A stretch of DNA of 64,000 nt from Deinococcus seoulensis (GCF_014648115.1 NZ_BMQM01000002.1:124001-188000), one strand, 5' to 3'. Positions 28,437-41,328 are shown, numbered from the stretch's first letter. Program-made: numbers and translations. Notes: generated from the letters alone by a model not told the origin.

Positions 28437-28446
28437 AGGAGACATC

Positions 28447-29925
<1,479 letters not shown>

Positions 29926-30239
29926 GCGGCGCCGCCCAGGCCGGGATGAGCGGCGCATCCGGTCTTGATGCAGTTCACCCTGAGCTGCCTGTCATGCGGG
30001 TGTAAGGGACGGTACGTACCATGAGAGGCGAGTGGTGTTATGCCCCTCATCCTTCCCTCCGACCGGGCACGCGACCTCCCCCCCTGCGCGTGCCCGTTCT
30101 CCTGCCGTGACCGGAAGCATGCCCCGAAGCGTGACCGGAAGCGTGACCGGAGGGACGCGGGAGTGCGCGGGGGGGGGGCGTGCAGGGACGGTGAAGGCAG
30201 CCTCACGCGCCTCCGGGCGGCGGCGGTACACTCGGGGAT
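29926..30239. other. Intergenic region between cysS and the DUF697 gene
   Basis: 314 bp without a convincing gene. A 10-bp inverted repeat CGGGCACGCG/CGCGTGCCCG lies at about 30062-30095 without a U-tract. Next to it are three copies of a GACCGGAAGCRT-like unit (about 30107-30150). The right end carries the TACACT box of the next gene. A 72-codon frame from 30040 overlaps the next gene and was not accepted. Confidence 0.5.
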
Positions 30240-30830
<591 letters not shown>

Positions 30831-30903
30831 CGGCCGCCCGCTGCGTGAAGACATCATTACTTTGGCGGATGCGCCCGTCATGCGCGCTGGTTATGCTGTG
30901 GGC

Positions 30904-31161
30904 ATGAACGTTCCCCGTCATTTCAGCGATACGCGGCTGGACGCTGGCCGCGTGAGGATTCTCACCGCAGCTGGCCGCGTGCGCCTGGAAGCCGAGGGGC
31001 CGGGCTGGCAGCACCGCAGCGTGCACGACACGCTGGAACAGGCCACGCTGGAACTGGCACTGCTGGGCCGCGTGAGTGCCGAACTGTACGCCGCGACCCT
31101 GGACGACATCGAACGGCAGGTACGCCGCGACGCCGCGTACCGCTACCCCGGCGCGGCCTGA
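30904..31161 (+). CDS. Hypothetical protein, 85 residues
   Basis: I do not recognise this small protein. It is soluble, mixed alpha/beta, with RILTAAGRVRLEAEGPGW followed by a helical HDTLEQATLELALLGRVSAE. TATGCT (30892-30897) lies 6 nt before ATG 30904, which supports expression as a leaderless gene. A strong terminator follows. Confidence 0.65.
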   Translation: MNVPRHFSDTRLDAGRVRILTAAGRVRLEAEGPGWQHRSVHDTLEQATLELALLGRVSAELYAATLDDIERQVRRDAAYRYPGAA

Positions 31162-31212
31162 CCGACACGGGTGGCCCCAGGAGAGACGGCACCGCGAAAA
31201 GACACAACTGAA

Positions 31213-31260
31213 GACAGACGCACGCACCCCGGTCCGTTCCGGCAGGTGCGTGCGTCTGTC
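31213..31260. terminator. Strong bidirectional terminator between convergent genes
   Basis: A perfect 16-bp stem, GACAGACGCACGCACC (31213-31228) with GGTGCGTGCGTCTGTC (31245-31260). Confidence 0.75.
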
Positions 31261-31298
31261 TGTGGTTCAGCGGGCAGCAGAGTCAGCGAGCAGCAGGG

Positions 31299-32483
31299 TC
31301 AGCGGGCGGCAGAGGCGCCGACGGCGCGGTCCCCTTCCGGGTTGGTCTCGCCGCGCGCCAGGATGGCGTTCACGTCCGGGCGTTCGATGATCTCGAAGCG
31401 GCTGTTGCGGATGGCGGGGTCGAATCCGGCGTCCACGGCGATGCGGATCAGTTCGCGGACGGTCGCGTTGTGCCGCCCGTGCCCCCCGGCCGCCGAGACG
31501 ACATTCTCCTCGAGCATGGTGCTGCCGAGGTCATTGGCGCCGTAGTACAGCGCGGACTGCGCGACCTTGAAGCCCTGCGCGGGCCATGACGCCTGAATGT
31601 TCGGCACGTTGTCGAGCGCGATGCGGGCAATGGCCAGCTGTTGCAGGTACTCGTGCGCGGTCGCGCCCGGCGCCTTGCCGTGCAGGCGGGTGTGCTCGGT
31701 CTGCAGGGTCCACATGGCGAAACCGGAAAAGCCGTTCCCGCCGTACTCGCGGGCCGCCCTGTCCTGCTGGTCGCGGATCTTCAGGAGGTGACTGGCGCGC
31801 TGCGCGTACGTTTCACCGAACCCGATGACCATGGTGGCGATGGTGTACAGGCCCTTGCGCTGCGCGGCGTCGATGATGCGGAACCAGTCCTCGCTGCGGA
31901 TGCGGGCAGGCGCGGCCTTGGCACGCACGTCGTCTTCCAGGATCTCGCCGCCCGCGCCGGGCAGGCCGTCCAGTCCGGCCTCGATCAGGATGTCCAGCAG
32001 GGCGTCCAGGGTGTGCCCGAAGGTCTTCTCCATGAACAGCACCTCCTCGGGCGAGAAGGCGTCGATGCGGATGGTGGGGTGGTTGGCCTTCACGTGCCGC
32101 AGCAGGCCGGTGTAGTAGTTCAGGCCCAGCGCGGGGTTCACGCCGCCCTGAAGCAGGATGCGCGTGCCGCCGACCGCCTCGAGTTCGCGGATCTTGTGGC
32201 TGATCTGCTCGTAATCCAGGGTGTAACTGTCTTTCTGGCGGGGCGTGCGGTAGAAGGCGCAGAAGTTGCAGCCGACGTTGCAGATGTTCGTGTAGTTGAT
32301 GTTCCGGTCGATCAGGAACGATACGGTGCGCGGGTCGCGGCGCGCGAGGCGCAGGTGGTGCGCGGCGGCGGCCACGTCGGGCAGCGGCAGGGCGTACAGC
32401 GCCTCGATCTCGGCGTGGTGCAGGCGCTCGCCCTGCGCGGCCCGGTCGAGCAGGGCGGTTCCGGTGGGGACGGTGGCGGTCAT
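31299..32483 (-). CDS. mqnC: Cyclic dehypoxanthinyl futalosine synthase MqnC
   Basis: Radical SAM enzyme that cyclises dehypoxanthine futalosine in the alternative (futalosine) route to menaquinone. The 394-residue protein has the cluster motif CNVGCNFC (C-x3-C-x2-C), then FYRTPRQKDSYTL, ILLQGGVNPALGLNYY and PGAGGEILEDDVR, typical of MqnC/MqnE/CofH enzymes; the order and SAM pocket fit MqnC best. TACCGT lies 6 nt before ATG 32483. Other mqn genes are not in this window. Confidence 0.92.
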   Translation of the reverse strand: MTATVPTGTALLDRAAQGERLHHAEIEALYALPLPDVAAAAHHLRLARRDPRTVSFLIDRNINYTNICNVGCNFCAFYRTPRQKDSYTLDYEQISHKIRELEAVGGTRILLQGGVNPALGLNYYTGLLRHVKANHPTIRIDAFSPEEVLFMEKTFGHTLDALLDILIEAGLDGLPGAGGEILEDDVRAKAAPARIRSEDWFRIIDAAQRKGLYTIATMVIGFGETYAQRASHLLKIRDQQDRAAREYGGNGFSGFAMWTLQTEHTRLHGKAPGATAHEYLQQLAIARIALDNVPNIQASWPAQGFKVAQSALYYGANDLGSTMLEENVVSAAGGHGRHNATVRELIRIAVDAGFDPAIRNSRFEIIERPDVNAILARGETNPEGDRAVGASAAR

Positions 32484-32555
32484 GAGGGTACGGTAGCACC
32501 GGGTGGCGCGGGCATTGGTCTCTCCGGGCACAGGGTCCGGGTCGGGCCGCCTGGA

Positions 32556-32999
32556 TCAGTCGAAGGAGTAGCCGGTGAAGTACAGGTGCGCGGGCTGCCC
32601 GGCCGCGTAGGCCACCACGTAGAGACTCTCTCCCCGGCCCAGGGGTTCGGTCAGTGCGTCACTGGCCTGCACCTGCGTCAGGGTCGGCTGCGTGGTGCCG
32701 AACAGGTTCAGCAGTGCCTCGTCGCTCAGTTGCCTCATGCCCCAGTCGTCGTCGCTGGCTGCGAGGCCCGGCACGTCCAGGATCGTGCGCGTGCCGTCGG
32801 CGTCTGCGGCTTCCAGGGCGTCGTCGATGCTGTCGTGCGGCGTTCCCGGTGCGGGCGAGTGCGCGGTCACCGGGAACGCCGGGTACGGAATGACCGGCGA
32901 GTACCGGCCCGCCTGGAATTCACGCTGCCGGACCCGGTGCAGGACGACCGCGACATCCGGTTCGTAGGGTTCGACGTACCACCACAGGTGACTGCCCAT
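32556..32999 (-). CDS. Hypothetical protein, 147 residues
   Basis: I cannot assign a family. The N-terminus is GSHLWWYVEPYEPDVAVVL, followed by a central segment with SIDDALEAADADGTRTILD and a C-terminal YVVAYAAGQPAHLYFTGYSFD. It is acidic and soluble. TAGGCT lies 7 nt before ATG 32999, supporting a leaderless start. It stands alone between mqnC and doxX. Confidence 0.65.
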   Translation of the reverse strand: MGSHLWWYVEPYEPDVAVVLHRVRQREFQAGRYSPVIPYPAFPVTAHSPAPGTPHDSIDDALEAADADGTRTILDVPGLAASDDDWGMRQLSDEALLNLFGTTQPTLTQVQASDALTEPLGRGESLYVVAYAAGQPAHLYFTGYSFD

Positions 33000-33078
33000 G
33001 AAACTCAGCCTACCCGGTCGTGACGGGGGGCGGAACGCAGGTCAGGCCGCGCGCGTTCTGGGTTCAGGCCCTGTTGGT

Positions 33079-33492
33079 TCAGGCGGGGCCGGCGGGCAGG
33101 CGGTAACGGCCGGGGCCGGCGACGGCCAGCGCGGCGGCAGCGGCCAGCAGGACCAGCGGGAATTCCACGCCGTTCGGGTTGAAGAACCCGGCTTTCAGGT
33201 GGACCAGCGCAATGGCGGCGAGCATGTTCACGGCCAGGGCCGCGCCGGCCCAGCGGGTCAGGACGCCCGCGATCAGCAGCAGGCCGCCGATCAGTTCGAC
33301 GCCCGCGACGAGGGGGGCGCTGATGCCGGGCACGGGTACGCCCATCTGCGTGAATGCCTGGGTGGTGCCGGGCAGCGTGTACGTGAAGAATTTCTGAATG
33401 CCGTGCATGACGAAGACCAGTCCGGCGGCGAGGCGGATCAGCAGCAGGGCGAGGTCGGTGCGGTCGGCGGTGGTGGGGGTCAGGGTGGTCAT
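33079..33492 (-). CDS. DoxX family membrane protein
   Basis: A 137-residue membrane protein with four hydrophobic helices and the DoxX pattern LLIRLAAGLVFVMHGIQKFF plus VELIGGLLLIAGVLTR. DoxX-like proteins have been linked to redox stress and quinone- or thiol-related membrane complexes. It overlaps the marR stop by 4 nt (ATGA), so it is the probable target of that regulator. Confidence 0.9.
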   Translation of the reverse strand: MTTLTPTTADRTDLALLLIRLAAGLVFVMHGIQKFFTYTLPGTTQAFTQMGVPVPGISAPLVAGVELIGGLLLIAGVLTRWAGAALAVNMLAAIALVHLKAGFFNPNGVEFPLVLLAAAAALAVAGPGRYRLPAGPA

Positions 33493-33983
33493 GGGGTGTC
33501 CTCCGGGGGGGTCAGGAGCGTCAGCAGTTGCTGAAGCCGGGTGCCGCTCAGGTGCGCGAACTGCTGGGCATGCAGCTCCATCAGGGGCCGGTCGATGCGG
33601 GCCAGCAGGTCGTGTCCGGCGGGGGTCAGGCGGGTGGCGACGATGCGCCGGTCCGGGCGGTCGCGGTCGCGGCTGACCAGTCCGGCCTTCTGGAGGCGGT
33701 CGAGCAGGCGGGTCACGTCCGGGTCGTGCACGAGCAGGCGGTCGCTGATCTCGCTGCAGGTCAGGCCGTCCGTTTCTGCGCCGCGCAGGATGCGCAGCAC
33801 GTTGAACTGCGGGGCGCTCAGGCCGTACTCGCGGAGCAGTTCCGAACATTCGTGCTGCTGGCGCAGGGCGAGGCGTTGCAGGGCCAGGTACGCCTGGTGC
33901 TGGAGGCTGCCGGGTGCGCCGGGCTGGGTGGCGGAGGTCGGGGCGTCTGGACTTACGGTGTCCGTGGTCAGGGTGTCTGGCAT
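33489..33983 (-). CDS. MarR family transcriptional regulator
   Basis: A 164-residue winged-helix regulator: SAPQFNVLRILRGAETDGL, CSEISDRLLVHDPDVTRLLDRL and the wing SRDRDRPDRRIVATRLTPAG. It heads a two-gene operon with doxX. Its own promoter overlaps a GTTGAAACAAC palindrome, which suggests autorepression. ATG 33983 is the best start; the longer frame to 34097 covers the promoter. Confidence 0.9.
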   Translation of the reverse strand: MPDTLTTDTVSPDAPTSATQPGAPGSLQHQAYLALQRLALRQQHECSELLREYGLSAPQFNVLRILRGAETDGLTCSEISDRLLVHDPDVTRLLDRLQKAGLVSRDRDRPDRRIVATRLTPAGHDLLARIDRPLMELHAQQFAHLSGTRLQQLLTLLTPPEDTP

Positions 33984-34095
33984 GTGTGGGTCATTGTCTC
34001 CCTGCGGTGGCCGGGCCGGGTGACGGAAGCAGCGTTTCGTGCGGGGGTGTCCTCCTGGCGTGGCCGGTCCCCTGACAGTGGGAGACCTGTCTTCC

Positions 34096-34125
34096 AAAGT
34101 AGTTGTTTCAACAGATATATGTCAA
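34096..34125 (-). promoter_or_regulatory. marR-doxX promoter with embedded operator palindrome
   Basis: On the minus strand: TTGACA (34125-34120), an 18-nt spacer, and TACTTT (34101-34096). The spacer contains the perfect inverted repeat GTTG-AAA-CAAC (34112-34102), a plausible MarR binding site. The leader to marR is over 100 nt. Confidence 0.65.
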
Positions 34126-34150
34126 CACGGTCTCTCTCATGGATTGCCCA

Positions 34151-34182
34151 GCCTCATGAGTACTCAGCCTCATGAGTACCCA
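34151..34182. repeat. Tandem 16-bp repeat in the marR-gnd gap
   Basis: GCCTCATGAGTACTCA is followed directly by GCCTCATGAGTACCCA (34151-34166, 34167-34182). The 385-bp gap from 33984 to 34368 also holds the marR promoter and, before gnd, a TATAGT box near 34308 and a Shine-Dalgarno; otherwise I see nothing in it. Confidence 0.8.
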
Positions 34183-34368
34183 GCCGCTCCGGGTCGCGCC
34201 GCACACGCCGGACAGCTCCGGGACGTGGCCGCCCCCACCTGCCCTTCAGAACAGCTCAGGGCCGAAACGTGAGCTGAGGACAGATGGGAGGCCCGCAGCG
34301 CAGTCGTATAGTGGCGGGCGGTAAAGCCGCCGGACTGGAATCGGTTCCGGACGGCAGGAGGTCACGCA

Positions 34369-35432
34369 ATGAAGATCGGCATGATTGGACTCGGCAAGAT
34401 GGGCGGCAACATGGTCCTGCGGCTCACGCGCGGCGGCATCGAGGTCACGGGCTTCGACCGCAGCGAGGACAGCGTCGCGCACATCGAGGCGCAGGGCGCC
34501 CGCGGCGCGCGCTCCATGGACGAACTGATCGCCTCGCTCGGCGAGCCTGGTACGCGCGCCGTCTGGATGATGGTGCCCGCCGGGAAGATCACCCAGAGCG
34601 TCATCGACGACCTCGCGGGGCGCCTCGCACCCGGCGACATCGTCATCGACGGCGGCAACAGCAACTACAAAGACAGCGTGCAGCGCGCCCAGGAACTCGC
34701 CAGGGTGGGCATTCACTTCGTGGACGTCGGCACGTCCGGCGGCGTGTGGGGCCTTCAGGAAGGCTACGCCATGATGATCGGCGGGACCGAGGAGGCCGTC
34801 GAACGCCTGCGCCCGGTGTTCGAGGTGCTCGCGCCCGGCGCGGACCGCGGCTGGGGACGCATGGGCCCGGCCGGCAGCGGCCACTACGTGAAGATGGTCC
34901 ACAACGGCATCGAGTACGGCATGATGCAGGCCTACGCCGAGGGGTTCGAGCTGATGAAAGCCCACCAGGGCTTCAACCTGGACATGGCGCAGATCGCGGA
35001 ACTGTGGCGTCACGGCAGCGTGGTGCGTTCGTGGCTGCTGGACCTGACGGCCGAGGCACTGCAGAACAAGGCCGAGTTCGAGAAACTCTCGGATTACGTG
35101 GCCGACAGCGGCGAGGGCCGCTGGACGATCATCGATTCCATCGAGCTGGGCGTGCCCACGCCGGTCATCACGCTCGCCACGCAGATGCGTTTCCGCAGCC
35201 AGCAGGAGGTCAGTTACGCCGGGCAGATGCTCTCGGCCATGCGCCGCGCCTTCGGTGGGCACGCGGTCAAGACCGTCGAGACGCCCCGCAAGGAGGGCAT
35301 GGTGCCGGAAGTGCAGGCCGGGGATCACCCCAGTGCGTCGGCCCCGGCGAACATCGGCCGCAGCGGCGGAGGGGACGGCAGCAGCGCCGAGCAGCTGGGC
35401 GAGACCGGCCAGCAGCGTGTGAAGGGTGACGA

Positions 35433-35436
<4 letters not shown>
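34369..35436 (+). CDS. gnd: 6-phosphogluconate dehydrogenase (decarboxylating), short type
   Basis: Oxidises and decarboxylates 6-phosphogluconate to ribulose 5-phosphate. The 355-residue protein is the short, often NAD-preferring type: GLGKMGGNM Rossmann loop, [19 protein letters not shown] and [14 protein letters not shown]. The C-terminal tail (about 290-355) is Gly/Ser/Glu-rich and low in structure. A Shine-Dalgarno (AGGAGG) precedes ATG 34369. It opens the gnd-zwf-opcA-pgl operon, with a 4-nt overlap into zwf. Confidence 0.95.
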
Positions 35437-37286
<1,850 letters not shown>

Positions 37287-37334
37287 AGACGCTGAAGTAT
37301 GGAGGACCGGTGATGGATCAGATCCTCCCCATCC

Positions 37335-37359
37335 GCCATCAGCCATCAGCCATCAGCCA
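37335..37359. repeat. 7-bp tandem repeat between zwf and opcA
   Basis: GCCATCA is repeated three times, plus GCCA. It lies in the only sizeable gap (109 nt) of the gnd-zwf-opcA-pgl operon. Confidence 0.85.
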
Positions 37360-37395
37360 CTCGCTGTCCGCCATCCGCCTGCCCGGAGGGCACTC

Positions 37396-38349
37396 ATGAC
37401 CTACGCGACCGACCTGAAACCGCTGGGCCCGGTGGACACGACCGTCCGCAAGGCCCAGGTGACGCTGGACGAACTGTGGGTGCAGACGAACGTCGAGACC
37501 CGCGCGTACACCGGGAACATCATCGCCCTGACCGTGAAAAAACACCTGGAGCGCGTGCAGGCGGCACTGGCGGGCCTGGAGGGCCGGTACGCGGGGCGGC
37601 AGATCATCGGCGTGATGGACGGCACGGACGACCTGACCGTGCACGCCAGCCTCGTACCGCAGACCGGCGGGCTGTACGTGGAACGCCTGACGCTGGAGGC
37701 CAGCGCCGAGCAGCTTCAGGGCGCGATCCTGCCGCTGATCCGCCCGGCCACCGTGAACCACGTGTGGTGGGGCGCGGACAGCCGCCCGGAGGGCACGCTG
37801 CTGGCCGAACTGACCGACCTGGCCGATCAGGTGATCGTGGACAGCCTGACGCTGGACATGCCGCCCTCGCGGCACTACGCGCTGGCGGACCTGGGCTGGA
37901 GCCGCTCGGCGCCGTGGCGTGAGGCGCTGGCGCAGGTGTTCGACAGCCCCGACGCGGCCCGGCAACTGCCGCGCATCGACCGGCTGATCGTCCGGCACGC
38001 CGGGAAGAAGGACCTTCCGGCGCGGCTGTACGCGGGATTCATTGCCGACACGCTGGGCTGGACGGACCTGCGGAACGTGGAGTTCCGTTCGGGCCGCTGC
38101 GGGCGCGAGAACGGCGACCTGTGCGGCGTGGAACTGCTGGGCGACGGCGTGCGCTTCGTGCTGAGCGCCGAGAGTGGCGCCGGGAACGACGTGGTGCGCC
38201 TGACGTGCCGCTGGGACGGCGTGAACCGTGAATCCGAGGTGCCGGTGCCCACCATGACGCTGGCCGACGGACTGGCGCGCGTGATGGCCCGCCCGGAGCG
38301 CGGCGAGGTGTTCGAGCACGCCTGGGCGCTCGCCAAGGAGACGCTGTGA
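37396..38349 (+). CDS. opcA: Glucose-6-phosphate dehydrogenase assembly protein OpcA
   Basis: OpcA proteins activate or assemble G6PDH in cyanobacteria, actinobacteria and relatives. The 317-residue protein matches the family in length and motifs ([51 protein letters not shown]). Its place between zwf and pgl supports the role. GGAGG lies about 10 nt before ATG 37396. Confidence 0.92.
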   Translation: MTYATDLKPLGPVDTTVRKAQVTLDELWVQTNVETRAYTGNIIALTVKKHLERVQAALAGLEGRYAGRQIIGVMDGTDDLTVHASLVPQTGGLYVERLTLEASAEQLQGAILPLIRPATVNHVWWGADSRPEGTLLAELTDLADQVIVDSLTLDMPPSRHYALADLGWSRSAPWREALAQVFDSPDAARQLPRIDRLIVRHAGKKDLPARLYAGFIADTLGWTDLRNVEFRSGRCGRENGDLCGVELLGDGVRFVLSAESGAGNDVVRLTCRWDGVNRESEVPVPTMTLADGLARVMARPERGEVFEHAWALAKETL

Positions 38350-39032
38350 GCGCCGCCCTGAGTGAACGCCGGGTCTTCCCCACCCCGCAGGAGACGGCCG
38401 TGGCCGCCGCGCACGCGTTCGTGCAGGCGGCCCGCGAGGCCGTCACGGCGCGCGGCGCGTTTCACGTGGCGCTGTCCGGCGGCAGCACCCCGAAACTGAT
38501 GTACGCCGCGCTGCGCGACCTGCCCGGCGTCCCGTGGGAGGCCACGCACGTGTACTTCAGCGACGAACGCTCGGTCGGGCCGGACAGCCCGGACAGCAAC
38601 TACCGCCTGGCGCACGAGGAACTGCTGCGGCACGTGCCGGTGCCGCCGGAACAGGTGCGCCGCATGGAGGGCGAGGTCCGCCCGCTGAGCGACGCCGCGC
38701 AGGCCTACGCGCAGGCGCTGCCCGCGCAACTGGACGTGGTGCTGCTGGGCATGGGCGACGACGGGCACACCGCCAGCCTGTTCCCCGGCACGGACGCCCT
38801 GAACGCCGGTGGGCGGGTCACGGCGAACCGGGTGCCGAAACTCGACACGGAGCGCCTGACCTTCACGTTCCCCGAGATCAACGCCGCGCGTCAGCGCTGG
38901 CTGCTGGTCACGGGCGCAGGCAAGGCGGGCGTGCTGGCCGAGGTGCAGCGCGGCGAGGGCAACCACCCGGTCGCGGGCGTGACCGGCCCCGTGTGGTTCC
39001 TGGACGGGGCGGCTGCCGCGCAACTCGGGTAA
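38346..39032 (+). CDS. pgl: 6-phosphogluconolactonase
   Basis: Hydrolyses 6-phosphogluconolactone. The 228-residue protein has [33 protein letters not shown] and [18 protein letters not shown] 38346 overlaps the opcA stop (GTGA). It closes the oxidative pentose-phosphate operon, so all three enzymes and the assembly factor are made together. Confidence 0.95.
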   Translation: MSAALSERRVFPTPQETAVAAAHAFVQAAREAVTARGAFHVALSGGSTPKLMYAALRDLPGVPWEATHVYFSDERSVGPDSPDSNYRLAHEELLRHVPVPPEQVRRMEGEVRPLSDAAQAYAQALPAQLDVVLLGMGDDGHTASLFPGTDALNAGGRVTANRVPKLDTERLTFTFPEINAARQRWLLVTGAGKAGVLAEVQRGEGNHPVAGVTGPVWFLDGAAAAQLG

Positions 39033-39082
39033 GGGTCATCCACTCCAGTCACCGGGCACGGTCGGCCGGGCTGCTTTCGGGG

Positions 39083-39098
39083 CATACTGCGCCCCGTG
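39083..39098 (+). promoter_or_regulatory. Ancestral leaderless promoter of queG, split from the gene by a MITE
   Basis: CATACT (39083-39088), a 7-nt spacer, and GTG (39096-39098) is the leaderless layout used widely in this window. The GTG is cut off from queG by the repeat at 39100. Removing the repeat and one TGA copy gives GTG AGC AGT, which is in frame with queG. Confidence 0.65.
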
Positions 39099-39099
39099 A

Positions 39100-39233
39100 T
39101 ACGGATTCCGTTTGTTTCGCCAGCAATCCGGAACGTCACCGGATTGCTAGCTCCACGTCCGGAACCCGCCCGGCTCCCACTCGCATCCGCTCGGACCCGA
39201 CGGGCTTTGCAGCCCATTCAGTCGGAGCCCGTA
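39100..39233. mobile_element. MITE-like repeat inserted at the queG start (134 bp)
   Basis: The ends are TACGGATTCCG and CGGAGCCCGTA, with TGA on both sides (39097-39099 and 39234-39236). Internal hairpins are conserved in position (CAATCCGG/CCGGATTG). The last base of the element plus the TG of the duplication forms the ATG now read as the queG start. Confidence 0.9.
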
Positions 39234-40336
39234 TGAGCAGTCCGGCCGATCAACTGTCCGAACTGGCCCTGTCGCTGGGCGCCGACGCGGTCGGCTGGGC
39301 TCCGGCACCGGTACCGGACGCCGCCGTGCAGGAATACCAGTCGTGGCTGGACGCCGGACGGCACGCGGGCATGACCTACCTGGAACGGCAGTTACCGGTG
39401 CGGGCCGATCCCGCCCAGCGGCTGCCGGGTGTGGGGAGCGTGCTGGTGCTGGGCGTGTCGCATGCCTTCGCGCCGCCCGTCCGTCCAGAGGGGGGCGTGC
39501 GGGTGGGCCGCGTGGCGCGGTACGCCTGGACGCCGGACTACCACGATCAGTTGCAGCCGGTCCTGACCCGCCTGGAGCAGGAGGCGGCGGCGCTGGGCGT
39601 GCGCGCACGCGGGTACGTGGATCACGGGCCGGTCATGGAGCGGCTGTTCGCGTCCGGCGCGGGGCTGGGCTGGCGCGGCCGGTCCGGCATGACCATCAAC
39701 ACGGGCCTGGGGGCGTTCGTGACGCTGGCGGTTGTCCTGACCGACCTGCCCGCCCCGGACGGCGGCGCGGCGCACCCGGACCGCTGCGGCCGCTGCGTGC
39801 GCTGCGTCACGGCCTGCCCGACCGGCGCGATCGGCCCGGACCGCGCCATCGACGCGCGGCGCTGCGTTTCGTACCTGACTATCGAACACCGTGGCCCGGT
39901 GCCGCACGACCTGCGGGCCGGGGTGGGCGACTGGCTGTTCGGGTGCGACGTGTGCAGCGAGGTCTGCCCGTGGACCGTGAAGGCCGGGCCGCTGGCACGC
40001 CTGCTGAAACCCGACCCGCACCTGGCGCACCCGGACCTGAGCCGTTTCTTCGGGGTCAGCGAGCGGGAGTTCGAGCGGCAGTGGGCGGGCACGGCGTTCC
40101 TGCGCCCCCGGCGCAAGGGCATGGCCCGCAACGCCCTGACGGTCCTGGGCAACACCCGCGACCCGCGCGGCTGGCCGCTGCTGCTGCTGGGCGCGCAGGA
40201 CCCCGCCTGGGAGGTGCGCGAGGCGGCCGCCTGGGCGCTGGGCCAGTGGGGTGAACCGGGACACGTCCGGGCACTGCTGGACGACCCGCACGCGGCGGTC
40301 CGGGAGGGCGCGGCGGCCGTCCTGGGAACCGGCTGA
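39233..40336 (+). CDS. queG: Epoxyqueuosine reductase QueG
   Basis: Cobalamin- and 4Fe-4S-dependent enzyme that makes queuosine from epoxyqueuosine in tRNA. The 367-residue protein has both cluster motifs, CGRCVRCVTACPTGAI and CDVCSEVCPW, the RGWRGRSGM-like region (GLGWRGRSGM) and a HEAT-like C-terminus (DPAWEVREAAAWALGQWG). ATG 39233 arises from the end of the mobile repeat upstream; the ancestral start was probably GTG in the same frame. The stop TGA hosts another, deleted repeat. Confidence 0.94.
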   Translation: MSSPADQLSELALSLGADAVGWAPAPVPDAAVQEYQSWLDAGRHAGMTYLERQLPVRADPAQRLPGVGSVLVLGVSHAFAPPVRPEGGVRVGRVARYAWTPDYHDQLQPVLTRLEQEAAALGVRARGYVDHGPVMERLFASGAGLGWRGRSGMTINTGLGAFVTLAVVLTDLPAPDGGAAHPDRCGRCVRCVTACPTGAIGPDRAIDARRCVSYLTIEHRGPVPHDLRAGVGDWLFGCDVCSEVCPWTVKAGPLARLLKPDPHLAHPDLSRFFGVSEREFERQWAGTAFLRPRRKGMARNALTVLGNTRDPRGWPLLLLGAQDPAWEVREAAAWALGQWGEPGHVRALLDDPHAAVREGAAAVLGTG

Positions 40337-40376
40337 TCCGGACTCGGATTGGCGGCGAAACAGACGGCAGTCCGTA
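40337..40376. mobile_element. Internally deleted MITE derivative (40 bp)
   Basis: Only the two ends of the element remain, in reverse orientation: TCCGGACTCGG at left and GACGGCAGTCCGTA at right. TGA lies on both sides (40334-40336, the queG stop, and 40377-40379). Confidence 0.85.
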
Positions 40377-40461
40377 TGAGCGGCGCAGGTCGCGGCCCTG
40401 TTCTGGACAGCCCTCAAGGAAGCATGAAGGTCTGCGGCCCGGCTCGGTCTACCATGAGGGC

Positions 40462-41328
40462 GTGCGGCGTTCCCTTCTCCTGCTTCCCTTCCTGCTCCTG
40501 CCTGCGGGCGGCCCGGCTGCGGCCCAGACCGCGTCAGCCCCGGCTGCGGCCACTCCGGCGGCGCCGGTGATCGTTCCGGTCGTCACGGCCCGCTACCCGC
40601 ACGACCGCGCGGCATTCACCGAGGGGTTGCAGTACCTGGGCGGCGGACGGTACGTGGAAAGCACCGGCGAGACCGGGCGTTCCGGCGTGCGGCGCACCGA
40701 CCTGAAAACCGGGAAGCCCGACCTTCAGGTGGCGACACCCATTCCCACTGCGTTCGGTGAGGGCGTGACGGTCCTGGGGTCCACGGCGTACCACCTGACG
40801 TGGCAGGAGGGCGTGGCCTTCACGTTCGACGCCGCGACCCTGAAGGAAACGGGCCGGTTCCGGTACAGCGGCGAGGGCTGGGGCCTCACGCACGACGGCA
40901 AGCACCTGATCATGAGTAACGGTACGTCCTCGCTGGTGTGGCGCGACCCGAAAACCTTCCGGGCCGTGCGGACCGTCCGGGTTACGGACCAGGGGCAGCC
41001 CGTGAAGAACCTGAACGAACTGGAGTACGTGCAGGGCAGCGTGTACGCCAACGTGTGGCTGACCGACCGGATCGCGCGAATCGACCCGCAGACCGGGAAG
41101 GTCACCGCCTGGATCGACGTGTCCGCCCTGACCCGCGAGGCCAGCCGGGACGCCGCGCAGGCCGGGCGGCCCCTGACCTTCGACGACGTGCCCAACGGCA
41201 TTGCGTTCGTGCCGGAACGCGGCACGCTGCTGCTGACCGGCAAACGCTGGGGCACGCTGTTCGAGGTGAAGGTGCCGGGCGTGAAGGTCGATCCCGGCGT
41301 GGGTGGCCGCGCCGCGCCCCGCCGCTGA
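40462..41328 (+). CDS. Secreted glutaminyl-peptide cyclotransferase
   Basis: A 288-residue exported protein of the plant/bacterial-type glutaminyl cyclase family (beta-propeller), which converts N-terminal Gln to pyroglutamate. A Sec signal peptide (residues 1-22, LLPFLLLPAGGPAAAQ) precedes the propeller: HDRAAFTEGLQYLGGG, LTWQEGVAFTFD, GWGLTHDGKHLIMSNG and NELEYVQGSVYANVW. GTG 40462 follows a TACCAT box (40450-40455) by 6 nt, so a leaderless message is likely. Confidence 0.9.
   Translation: MRRSLLLLPFLLLPAGGPAAAQTASAPAAATPAAPVIVPVVTARYPHDRAAFTEGLQYLGGGRYVESTGETGRSGVRRTDLKTGKPDLQVATPIPTAFGEGVTVLGSTAYHLTWQEGVAFTFDAATLKETGRFRYSGEGWGLTHDGKHLIMSNGTSSLVWRDPKTFRAVRTVRVTDQGQPVKNLNELEYVQGSVYANVWLTDRIARIDPQTGKVTAWIDVSALTREASRDAAQAGRPLTFDDVPNGIAFVPERGTLLLTGKRWGTLFEVKVPGVKVDPGVGGRAAPRR

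Noticed and set aside
37335..37359. Possible CRISPR-like or iterated regulatory array
   Set aside because: It is a plain 7-bp microsatellite of fewer than four units with no spacers. No CRISPR array was seen anywhere in the window.
40349..40570. Plus-strand frame covering the short repeat and the cyclotransferase start
   Set aside because: It runs out of frame through the signal peptide of the supported gene and includes the mobile repeat.
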